From an uncultured Bacteroidota bacterium (GTDB taxonomy: Bacteria > Bacteroidota > Bacteroidia > 2-12-FULL-35-15), in contig CAIXIP010000101.1 in the NCBI GenBank assembly GCA_903919535.1, positions 1 through 35,008 of the forward strand: DNA of 35,008 nucleotides, written 5' to 3'. The notes beneath the pieces were generated by a model. That model worked only from the letters and a program-made list of their open reading frames with translations, was not told where the DNA came from and did no database searches. This document shows positions 27,423 through 35,008 of the stretch, in pieces. The translations under genes were made by a program, and so were the position numbers. Position 1 is the stretch's first letter; the number at the start of each line of letters is the position of its first letter.

Positions 27423-28937
27423 TTACACCAAGATTTCTCCAGTCATTTCTTTTGGAATATCAATATTCAGTAGTTTTAATATTGAGGGTGCAATATCAGC
27501 CAATTTACCATCTCTTACTTTTTTATAATTATCATCAATTAAAATACAAGGAACAGGATTAGTACTATGCGCTGTATTTGGAGAGCCATCTTCATTAATT
27601 GCAAAATCAGCATTGCCATGATCAGCAATAATGATAAAGGAATATCCGCTTTGTAAACCAGTTTCAACAACACGTTTTAAACAAGAATCAACTGTTTCAA
27701 TAGCTTTAGTTATAGCGCTGTAAACACCAGTATGTCCTACCATATCAATGTTTGCGAAATTTAGACACACAAAATCTGTTTCGCCTTTTTTCAATTCAGG
27801 AATAATTGCATCGGTAACTTCACTGGCACTCATTTCGGGCTGCAGGTCGTATGTTGCAACTTTTGGTGAGCTAATCATAATGCGTTTTTCACCGATAAAT
27901 TCTTTTTCTCTTCCCCCAGAAAAGAAAAAAGTAACATGTGGATATTTTTCTGTTTCGGCAATTCGTATTTGTTTTTTTTCTCTTTTTTCAAGCACTTCAC
28001 CAAGTGTATTCGCTAAATTATCTTTATCATAAACAAGGTGAATGTTTTTAAAAGTACTGTCGTAATTTGTCATTGTAACGTAGTACAGCGGAATTGTATT
28101 CATGCCTTGTTCTGGCATGTTTTGTTGAGTAAGCACATGTGTTATCTCTCTGCATCTATCGGTGCGGAAGTTAAAACAGATTACCACATCATTTTCTTTT
28201 ATTACAGCAATTGGATTTCCTGAAGCATCAGTATTTACAATTGGTTTAATAAATTCATCTGTAATATTGTCAGCATAAGAATCTTCAATAGCTTTTAAAA
28301 CATTTTGTGTTTTTTGACCTTCACCTTTAAGTAATAAATCATACGCTAATTTTACTCTTTCCCAACGTTTATCCCTATCCATAGCGTAGTAGCGACCTAC
28401 TACACTCGCAATTTTTCCTGAAGAATTTTTTAAATGATTTTCTAAATTTTTCAAATATCCTAATCCGCTTTTGGGGTCAGTATCTCGTCCATCCATAAAA
28501 GCATGAACGAATATGTTATTCAAACCTTTAGATTTCGCCATGTCGCATAAATAATGCAAATGCGTTTGTGATGAATGTACGCCACCTTCTGAAACCAACC
28601 CCATCAAATGAACAGCTTTGTTATTTTGTTTAGCATAGTCAAATGCTTTTACAAGAGTTTCGTTTGTATCAATTGTTTTTTCACGAATGGCTTTATTTAT
28701 TAAAACAAGATCTTGATAAACGATTCGGCCTGCACCAATGTTGAGGTGACCTACTTCACTGTTTCCCATTTGTCCATCAGGCAAACCAACATCTTCGCCT
28801 GAAGTACGCAATGTTGAATGCGGATAATTTTTATATAAACTAGTTACAAATGGGGTGTTTGCTTTTGCAATTGCATCAGATTTGGATCCATCTCCAATGC
28901 CCCACCCATCTAATATTATTAAAGCTACTTTTTTCAT
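27423..28937 (-). CDS. gpmI: 2,3-bisphosphoglycerate-independent phosphoglycerate mutase
   Basis: A glycolytic/gluconeogenic enzyme that interconverts 3-phosphoglycerate and 2-phosphoglycerate using two Mn ions; cytoplasmic, 504 aa, normal length. The metal-binding start LIILDGWGIG, the phosphoserine site Ser60 in MGNSEVGH, and the late motifs ADHGNAD and NTAHSTNPVP are present, as in alkaline phosphatase-fold iPGMs. It begins only 12 bp downstream of the histidine kinase stop, so the two are probably one transcript. No terminator is visible between it and the convergent PKD gene. Confidence 0.96.
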   Translation of the reverse strand: MKKVALIILDGWGIGDGSKSDAIAKANTPFVTSLYKNYPHSTLRTSGEDVGLPDGQMGNSEVGHLNIGAGRIVYQDLVLINKAIREKTIDTNETLVKAFDYAKQNNKAVHLMGLVSEGGVHSSQTHLHYLCDMAKSKGLNNIFVHAFMDGRDTDPKSGLGYLKNLENHLKNSSGKIASVVGRYYAMDRDKRWERVKLAYDLLLKGEGQKTQNVLKAIEDSYADNITDEFIKPIVNTDASGNPIAVIKENDVVICFNFRTDRCREITHVLTQQNMPEQGMNTIPLYYVTMTNYDSTFKNIHLVYDKDNLANTLGEVLEKREKKQIRIAETEKYPHVTFFFSGGREKEFIGEKRIMISSPKVATYDLQPEMSASEVTDAIIPELKKGETDFVCLNFANIDMVGHTGVYSAITKAIETVDSCLKRVVETGLQSGYSFIIIADHGNADFAINEDGSPNTAHSTNPVPCILIDDNYKKVRDGKLADIAPSILKLLNIDIPKEMTGEILV

Positions 28938-28949
28938 ACTATTTATAAA

Positions 28950-29942
28950 TTACGAATCGGTGTTGGTTAAAAATACTGCATCAAAAATACTGCCTTTAGG
29001 CGAATTGTCTTTTACAGTTATGGTTCCTTGGTGTTGTTCAATTAAATATTTTACTATATATAAGCCTAGCCCAGTTCCTTTTGTTTTGCGTGTTTCTTCA
29101 TTACCAACCCGATAAAATTTCTTAAAAATATTTGCTTTTTCAACATCAGAAATGCCAATCCCATCATCAGTTACAGATAAAATTATTTTATTATTTTGCT
29201 TTTTTAAACGAATAGCAATAGTCGAATTTTCATTAGAATATTTTACAGCATTCTCGAATAGATTAAGAAAAATAGAAGGGAAACTTGATTTGTCGATATG
29301 CATTAAAATGTTGGGTTCGATATCCAAAATAATTTTTTGTTTATACTTAAAAGAGGCAAGTATTTGACTGATATTTTCTGTTATTAGTTCAGAAAGATTA
29401 ACCTTTTCTTTATGAAGTATGTAAACACTATTATCAATCTTTGCAGCTAATAAAATATTTTCAACCAAATTATTTAATCTATCAGTATCGTGAATGGCAT
29501 TAGAGATAATTTCTTTTTGTTTAGTTCGATCCAGTTCATGTTTTTGTAACGTTTGTAATTGCAATTTGGCTGATGCAATTGGCGATTTAAGTTCATGAGT
29601 GATTGATAATAAAAAATTCTTTTGTTGCTGTGCCAGTTCCGATTCTTTTTTAAATGTTTTACGAATCTGAAAAATTCCAAGTAGCAGGAGTGTTACAAAA
29701 ACTGTCCCTTCGCCTGCAATCATTATCCAACGTTTATGCAGTTTTTCGTTCAGCTCATTTCCTTTTAATACAACTTCATTAAGAGATTCCCCTTTTAGTA
29801 AATTGAGTTCTGTTTTGTGATGATAGTTTTCGTTATTTAATTCAACCATTAAATACGTCCACCAAACGAATTGAATTACAACATAAAACACCAGGAGGTA
29901 GAACCAAAAAAGTGGACGTGATTTTTTAGGTGAAGAATTCAT
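28950..29942 (-). CDS. Membrane sensor histidine kinase (orphan)
   Basis: A two-component sensor kinase of 330 aa. Two transmembrane helices (about 11-33 and 72-92) flank a short periplasmic loop of about 38 residues; no HAMP or PAS domain is recognisable. The H-box SITHELKSPI puts the phosphorylated histidine at His116. The N-box has Asn231 (LFENAVKYS), G1 is DDGIG (259-263), the F-box lies near FKKFYRVG, and G2 is GTGLGL (289-294), so the ATPase core is complete. No response regulator gene is in the window. The gene is followed after 12 bp by gpmI on the same strand. The signal it senses is unknown. Confidence 0.93.
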   Translation of the reverse strand: MNSSPKKSRPLFWFYLLVFYVVIQFVWWTYLMVELNNENYHHKTELNLLKGESLNEVVLKGNELNEKLHKRWIMIAGEGTVFVTLLLLGIFQIRKTFKKESELAQQQKNFLLSITHELKSPIASAKLQLQTLQKHELDRTKQKEIISNAIHDTDRLNNLVENILLAAKIDNSVYILHKEKVNLSELITENISQILASFKYKQKIILDIEPNILMHIDKSSFPSIFLNLFENAVKYSNENSTIAIRLKKQNNKIILSVTDDGIGISDVEKANIFKKFYRVGNEETRKTKGTGLGLYIVKYLIEQHQGTITVKDNSPKGSIFDAVFLTNTDS

Positions 29943-30022
29943 TTTGCAAAGGTAATAAAAAAGGTATTCTTCATAGAGCTAAGAAATATCCGTTTACGTG
30001 TTATTAATGTTTGCAAAAAAAT

Positions 30023-30049
30023 AGGCGAACACCTTTACGATGATCGCCT
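30023..30049. terminator. Terminator after the SBBP propeller gene, possibly bidirectional
   Basis: Arms AGGCGA (30023-30028) and TCGCCT (30044-30049) with a 15-nt loop, with an A run on the left and seven T on the right. On the minus strand a T run follows the hairpin, 28 bp past the stop at 30077; on the plus strand a T run also follows. It separates the surface-protein gene from the kinase gene. Confidence 0.75.
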
Positions 30050-30076
30050 GTTTTTTTAAATAATTTCAACTATGTA

Positions 30077-31774
30077 TCAACTCTTTATAAAAATTGTTTT
30101 GTATACTGTTCCAGAATTAATAATCTCTAAAAAATAAATTCCGGTGGCGTGCTCTGAAACATCGAAAGAAAAATTGCTTCCATTTAAATTCCTTTTTTCA
30201 AAAATTGTTTGTCCGATACTATTGACCAACCTTATGTTTGCATTTGTTAATTGACTATCGAAAATCAAATTGATTTGATCATTTGCCGGGTTAGGAAAAA
30301 GGTGAAGAGCAACTGAAATATTGTTTTCGGAAATGTTTGTTGTTAACCCTTGATTCATCTTATGAATAAATGCATCTGTGCTGCCTGCAGAAATGAGGTT
30401 GCTTGTGTTTACGCTTGGATCAAAATCCCCTGTGCCTGAGAAATAACCGGCTGTATAAATTTTATTGGAAGCATCAATTTTAATGGAAGTAGCATAATCA
30501 TTTAATGTTCCACCAAACGATTTTGCCCAAACAAAACTGCCAGAAGGATCTAATTTGCATATAAAAACATCATCGCCTCCCGCTGAAGTCAGGTTAGTGG
30601 TGTTTAAATTTGGGTCAAAATCAACAGTACCATTAAATGATCCTGCGATATATAAATTAGAAGAAGCGTCCATTGTAATAGATTTTGCTTCGTCATAGGA
30701 AGTGCTTCCAATTTGTTTTACCCAAACAAAATTTCCTGAAGCATCTAGTTTGGAGATAAAAAAATCATCTTGCCCTGCAGAGGTAAGATTGTTTGTGTTT
30801 GTGCTTGGATCGAAATCAGCTGTGCCATAAAAAAATCCGGTTGTAAAAACATTTCCTGTTGCATCTACTGCAATTGATAATCCATAATCGGCACTAGTTC
30901 CACCGAATGATTTTGCCCATAAAAAATTTCCTGATGCATCTAATTTTGAAACAAAAATATCTTCCACGCCCGCTGAAGTCAAATTTGCGGTGTTGGTACT
31001 TGGATCAAAATCAGACGTGCCAAGAAAGTATCCTGTTACATATATATTGCCTGTAGCATCTACAGTTATAGCTTTTCCGGCATCAAGGCCAACTCCGCCC
31101 ATTTGTTTTACCCAAACAAAATTGCCCGCAGCATCTAGTTTGGAAATAAAAATATCTGTACTTCCAAGTGGTGTGAGTGTTGCAGTATTTGCACCCGGGT
31201 CAAAGTCGGTTGCGCTATTGAAAGAGCCAACTGTATATATATTTCCAAAATCGTCAACTTTAATAGATGTGCAAGATTCATCACTTGCTCCATCGAATTT
31301 TTTTGCCCAACCAAAATTACCGGCCGCGTCAAATTTTGCAATGAAAACATCAAAACTTCCTGTTGGTGTTAGATTGAAAGTGTTTGCCCCTGGGTCAAAA
31401 TCTGCAACACCTTTAAAATATCCGGTAACATATACATTACTGTATTTGTCAAGTGTTAAAGCAAAGCCGTAATCAGAAGCTATTCCGCCAATTCTTTTTG
31501 CCCAAACAAAGTTCCCTGAAGCATCTACTTTTGAAATAAAAATATCGCTAAGGCCTGCCGATACAAGATTATATGTGTTTGCGCCCGGATCGAAATCAAC
31601 AGTCCCTTGAAAAAATCCGGTTGTATAAACATTGCCTGCGCTATCAGCAGCAATGGAATAAGCATAATCTGTACTTGTCCCTCCAAATTGTTTTGCCCAT
31701 TCATAGGTAGGGTTTTGGGCCAATAGTATATTAGAAAGAATAGCAATAAAAATAGTAATTGATGTTTTTTTCAT
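30077..31774 (-). CDS. Seven-repeat SBBP beta-propeller protein with T9SS type A sorting domain
   Basis: A 565-aa secreted protein. A signal peptide (to about residue 20, ILLAQ) is followed by seven tandem repeats of about 65 residues, each with W(A/V)K-x-(F/I)GG, then GNVYTTGFF, then DFDP-x-x-NT, then DIFISKLDASGNF. This matches the SBBP (beta-propeller) repeat family and gives the right number for one seven-bladed propeller. The conserved Asp-rich DFDP turn could bind a metal, which is inference. The C-terminal ~80 residues (FPNPANDQ, ending in IFIKS) form a T9SS type A sorting domain. The gene lies 214 bp downstream of the 31989-34688 gene, with its own terminator at 30023-30049. Confidence 0.91.
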   Translation of the reverse strand: MKKTSITIFIAILSNILLAQNPTYEWAKQFGGTSTDYAYSIAADSAGNVYTTGFFQGTVDFDPGANTYNLVSAGLSDIFISKVDASGNFVWAKRIGGIASDYGFALTLDKYSNVYVTGYFKGVADFDPGANTFNLTPTGSFDVFIAKFDAAGNFGWAKKFDGASDESCTSIKVDDFGNIYTVGSFNSATDFDPGANTATLTPLGSTDIFISKLDAAGNFVWVKQMGGVGLDAGKAITVDATGNIYVTGYFLGTSDFDPSTNTANLTSAGVEDIFVSKLDASGNFLWAKSFGGTSADYGLSIAVDATGNVFTTGFFYGTADFDPSTNTNNLTSAGQDDFFISKLDASGNFVWVKQIGSTSYDEAKSITMDASSNLYIAGSFNGTVDFDPNLNTTNLTSAGGDDVFICKLDPSGSFVWAKSFGGTLNDYATSIKIDASNKIYTAGYFSGTGDFDPSVNTSNLISAGSTDAFIHKMNQGLTTNISENNISVALHLFPNPANDQINLIFDSQLTNANIRLVNSIGQTIFEKRNLNGSNFSFDVSEHATGIYFLEIINSGTVYKTIFIKS

Positions 31775-31988
31775 AATTTTTTATTGTAAAAATTTTGATC
31801 GAATTGAAATCAAAAATGTTCTTAATGTTTTGATAAATGATTTAATGATCTTGGGTTTTGCTTCAGTTTAGTGTTTTTTGAAATTATCAGGGGTAAGAAA
31901 TATAAATACTTTTTGTTTTTTTTCTTCACTTTCGTGAGGTATAAAAAGGGAGTAAAAGGTTGTTGCATGTGATCGAACTAATTTTTAT

Positions 31989-34688
31989 TTATTGTTTAAT
32001 GAATTTTATTGGTTTGATTTCAATTGAAGGAAATGAGACAAAATAAACTCCTTTAGAAAGTTGCTCTATGTTTAATTTTGTTTCACTACTTATTGAAATT
32101 TCTTTAGATATCACCACTTGGCCAATTAAATCTGTAACTACTATTGTTGTTATGTCCCTTAGGTCTTGGAAAGCAATGGTGAGTTCATTTTTTGCAGGAT
32201 TTGGACTTAAACTAAAGGATAATGTATTTTCTTCATCACATCTGACCGCAACCAAATCTGATATTACAGATGTTCCATCATAATCAGTTTGGCGTAATCG
32301 GTAATAAAATATAGCCGTTTCGGGATTGTGATCAACAAATAAATAATTGAGTACTTTACTTGAATTACCCGAAGCGGAAACGGTGCCAATGTTTTCAAAA
32401 TCGCTACCATCTATAGTGCGTTCAATTGTAAAATAATTATTATTTTTTTCAGAAGCTGTAGCCCAGGTAATATCTACTTTACCGTTTTTGCATTCTGCAT
32501 TAAATTTTAAAAGTTCAATAGGAAGAATATTTGTATGAGTTTTAGAGCCAAAAGTAAAAGGTGAAAAAGAGGTAACATAATTTTGTGATGAAATAGAACC
32601 ACTGCTTGTTCCCAAGCAACTGCCGGTTACAGAGCCTCCAGCAGTATTCCAATTCTCCCATGCACTCCCATTATACCTGCTAACACATAAATCGCCAGTT
32701 GTAGGAGCTCCGCAGCTTGAAATAACACTTGCTGTAGCATCTTCCCAAAACAATGTTACCGTTGCATTTGCTGCTCCCGAAGTTCTTGTTAACATCCAAT
32801 ATTCCAGATTGCTAACATTTGAAAGAACGGGGGTAGGAGCTATTGCCATACTTGTTGTATTACTATAAGCTGATCGAATATATCTAGCCTCAAATTCGTC
32901 AGTAGTGCTTGTTGTTTGAATATTTGCTCCAATTCTTCTCCAATAGGTTCCATTGCCTGTAGGGAAATTAAATTGTGTTGCTGCTATAAATCCTGTTTTA
33001 CGCACATAACCATCAACATAACTAGATGCTGAACCACCTGCAGGAGAAACTGAGGCCCCATTTTTTATTCTTATGTATGGCGCTATTCCTGCTGTAGTGC
33101 CTGAGTAAATTATACCTGAAGTTAATGTTAAAGTGGAGATTACATCATCATAACACGAACTTAAGGTAATGCCACCAAAGGTGTTATTAATAGTAAGGTT
33201 ATTGAAGCTAGTAACTGTAGCTGTTCCGCCAATTATTTGGTTGCTTGATCCGATAAACGAAACGGTATTGCTACCACCTGCAAAACCATTAGTGCTTGCT
33301 GCTCTGTTGTTTGTCCAATTATGTGTTACAGAGTTGTTCCCTAATGCAGTTTTAGTTCCAGAAGTACCAGCCAATGTAATGTTGTAAAAAGTAGCCGGAA
33401 TAATTTCCTGATTACCATTACCATTATAACTCACAGTGCCATAAAAAGTAGGTGTTCCAAATCCTGTAAAACATTCATCAGAGCTTGCTAAAGCATCTAA
33501 ATATGAGATATTAATGTTATGTGAAGCATTATTACCCATTATTATAGCACCTATAGTTGCTGAACGATAAATACGATGAATGCAATTCAAGGTTAATGCG
33601 TTACCTGATGGATTAGTTAAAGATGTGGCGCCTAAATATATATTCCCTGCTACTGTAACATTTTGAGTGCCAACATTCGTTGCGGTTATTCCTCCTGCTG
33701 TGCTGGGGTTTGTAATTTCTAAATCACCGCCAACTGCTAATATTGTATTGCTTGCATCACCCAAGCTCACCGTGTAAGGACTAATTGTTTTGATAATTAG
33801 TTTATTATATGCCACAGGGTAAACAACTTGATTGCCTACATAATTAAAAGTTGCAGCAGCAAATTGACTAACATGAGAGCCAGTCCATTCTGTGCCGGTA
33901 GCATCATATTCTACTGTTCCACCCTGAGCATTATTCCAGATACACCATGTGTCTGGGGCAATTGAAACTATTATAGAATGTTGTGATGTACCACAAATTT
34001 TCAACTTACCTGCACCAACAAAAAAGGTTCCATTCGCGTTAAGTCCATAGAGGTGACTGCACAAGAATTGCCAGGTTGTTAAATTAAACCCGTTCATTTT
34101 AAAATTTCCATAAATTAATAGAAATCCATGAAACTTTGCATTGGTTGCAAGATTGTAATATCCAGCTCCTCCAGAATAACCAATTTGTATTTCTCCTTTA
34201 GACGCATCACCTGTTGCGCCTACAGTGATTGTGCAGGGTGTTACTGATGTACCTCCAACTAATAATGGATTAAAATACATTGATAAGGAATTGCTGGTAG
34301 GGTTCTGGAATGAACTGTATATTCCATTAATTACAAGATTACCCCAAACATAGAGATTATTAGCACCATTATTCCAAACATAGATGGATGCACTGATATC
34401 AATAGTTAAATTTTTACAATTTGCGTTTCCGGAAGTAGTAGAACAAAGGCAGGGAACTGTTGCGGTGACTCCATTTACTGCTGCAATAACTACATCATCC
34501 GTGTTAGATGGCACTCCTGATGGACTCCAATTAGCAGCCGTAAACCAATCTCCTGCTCCACTTGTTGCAGCCCAGGTTTTTGTTGCAGCAAATCCTGTAT
34601 TTGAAAGGAATAAAAAAGTCAGAGTAATTAAAAGGCTTTTAACATTCTGATTAATCAGTGATAAATAATAATTTTTACTATTCATCAT
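31989..34688 (-). CDS. Large T9SS type A surface protein
   Basis: A secreted protein of 899 aa from the chosen start. The frame is open upstream to a GTG at 34838, but I prefer the ATG pair at 34688/34685 because a normal signal peptide (ending NTGFAAT) then lies at the N-terminus and the added 50 residues would bury it. The mature protein opens with TWAATSGAGDWFTAANWSPSG and DDVVIAA, a start seen in many beta-helical surface proteins. A long Thr/Asn/Gly-rich beta-repeat region with many NITVAGN-like strands follows, then a conserved module near residues 730-815 (LPIELLKFNAEC, ITWATASEKNNNYFTIERT) and a T9SS type A tail (SPNPAKNE, ending FIKQ). The ligand is unknown. A candidate structured RNA lies upstream. 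Confidence 0.88.
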   Translation of the reverse strand: MMNSKNYYLSLINQNVKSLLITLTFLFLSNTGFAATKTWAATSGAGDWFTAANWSPSGVPSNTDDVVIAAVNGVTATVPCLCSTTSGNANCKNLTIDISASIYVWNNGANNLYVWGNLVINGIYSSFQNPTSNSLSMYFNPLLVGGTSVTPCTITVGATGDASKGEIQIGYSGGAGYYNLATNAKFHGFLLIYGNFKMNGFNLTTWQFLCSHLYGLNANGTFFVGAGKLKICGTSQHSIIVSIAPDTWCIWNNAQGGTVEYDATGTEWTGSHVSQFAAATFNYVGNQVVYPVAYNKLIIKTISPYTVSLGDASNTILAVGGDLEITNPSTAGGITATNVGTQNVTVAGNIYLGATSLTNPSGNALTLNCIHRIYRSATIGAIIMGNNASHNINISYLDALASSDECFTGFGTPTFYGTVSYNGNGNQEIIPATFYNITLAGTSGTKTALGNNSVTHNWTNNRAASTNGFAGGSNTVSFIGSSNQIIGGTATVTSFNNLTINNTFGGITLSSCYDDVISTLTLTSGIIYSGTTAGIAPYIRIKNGASVSPAGGSASSYVDGYVRKTGFIAATQFNFPTGNGTYWRRIGANIQTTSTTDEFEARYIRSAYSNTTSMAIAPTPVLSNVSNLEYWMLTRTSGAANATVTLFWEDATASVISSCGAPTTGDLCVSRYNGSAWENWNTAGGSVTGSCLGTSSGSISSQNYVTSFSPFTFGSKTHTNILPIELLKFNAECKNGKVDITWATASEKNNNYFTIERTIDGSDFENIGTVSASGNSSKVLNYLFVDHNPETAIFYYRLRQTDYDGTSVISDLVAVRCDEENTLSFSLSPNPAKNELTIAFQDLRDITTIVVTDLIGQVVISKEISISSETKLNIEQLSKGVYFVSFPSIEIKPIKFIKQ

Positions 34689-35008
34689 ATCAAAATAGTT
34701 ACAAGAATTTTTTTTGTTTTCATATATAGTAATTTTTTTATTTTGAAAAAAAGGATGGGCTTTGTATATAAACCCACATACCAAAATGCTTACCCCAAAA
34801 AAATAATGCATCTGCGCCCATCCATTTGAAACCCTCACTAAAAAATAATCTCTCCAAACTAAATCTTTAGGAAAAGGTTAGGTCAAAATCATAATTGTCC
34901 AAAACCATGTTCAAAAATTATAATACTTTCTTCTTTATAAAAATACGGTAGCGGATTTGTTTTTTTTATCAAAAAAATCATTATTCATAGATAACCAAAA
35001 TGAATATA
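34689..35008. other. Right-end non-coding region
   Basis: 320 bp to the window edge with no credible gene. It contains the structured element at 34746-34826. The rest is AT-rich with poly-A/T runs; I see no clear TAnnTTTG promoter, no tRNA and no terminator other than the one implied by the element. A gene beyond the edge may end or start nearby. Confidence 0.5.
34746..34826 (-). ncRNA. Candidate structured RNA (three-way junction plus T7 tract)
   Basis: On the minus strand, the outer stem is GGATGGGC (34816-34823) with GCCCATCC (34753-34760), extendable by AAA/TTT past one bulge. Inside are two adjacent hairpins: one at 34786-34811 (ATGC/GCAT plus TTA/TAA) and one at 34761-34785 (TTTG/CAAA plus TAT/ATA, one bulge). 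Seven T follow the outer stem (34746-34752 in complement). It matches no riboswitch class that I recognise. It could be a leader attenuator for the downstream surface-protein gene, the 3' end of a small RNA, or a chance fold in AT-rich DNA. Confidence 0.4.

Noticed and set aside
31924-31939. Hairpin CTTCAC-TTTC-GTGAGG after the 31989-34688 gene, considered as a terminator
   Set aside because: The stem has a mismatch on the minus strand and is followed there by an A run, not a T run.
34689-34838. 50-codon N-terminal extension of the right-end surface protein from a GTG
   Set aside because: It places an ordinary signal peptide inside the protein and crosses the structured RNA candidate; the ATG pair at 34688/34685 is a better start.

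Overview
The window is chromosomal DNA from a member of the Bacteroidota. The evidence is strongly AT-rich intergenic DNA, five secreted proteins that end in type IX secretion system (T9SS) sorting domains (four type A, one gliding-motility type B), a membrane TPR regulator with a LuxR-like helix-turn-helix, and a complex I operon with a very short NuoG. A finer placement cannot be read from the sequence with confidence.

Layout. 1-581 is the start of a small lipoprotein that runs off the left edge (minus strand). 699-2048 is an NHL-repeat propeller protein with a T9SS tail. 2307-3983 is a membrane-spanning TPR/HTH regulator. Two near-identical 16-bp direct repeats lie between these two genes. 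4099-17213 (minus strand) is a complete, uninterrupted 14-gene nuoA-to-nuoN operon for respiratory complex I, closed by a perfect palindromic terminator at 4051-4078. 17519-24463 is one giant cell-surface protein gene (2314 aa) with a BNR/sortilin-like propeller, PKD and adhesin-like domains, eight almost identical 81-residue Ig-like repeats and a T9SS tail; its terminator is at 17459-17495. 24638-25135 (plus) is a SixA-type histidine phosphatase and 25276-27420 (plus) is a PKD protein with a type B T9SS tail. It converges with a two-gene minus-strand unit made of an orphan sensor histidine kinase (28950-29942) and gpmI, a glycolytic phosphoglycerate mutase (27423-28937). The right end holds two more T9SS cargo genes: a seven-bladed SBBP propeller (30077-31774) and a large surface protein (31989-34688), preceded by a possible structured RNA.

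How it fits together. The nuo block is core energy metabolism: a peripheral arm NuoB-G and I, and a membrane arm NuoA, H and J-N. The rest is envelope and surface biology. Five cargo proteins are exported through the inner membrane by Sec and then across the outer membrane by T9SS, although no T9SS machinery genes are in this window. I found no phage, IS element, CRISPR array, tRNA or rRNA. I do not see a clearly new multi-gene system. The observations most worth a second look are the homogenised repeat array in the giant gene, a compact three-way-junction RNA candidate at the right end, the paired direct repeats ahead of the NHL gene, and the short NuoG carrying an extra CxxC...CxxC site.
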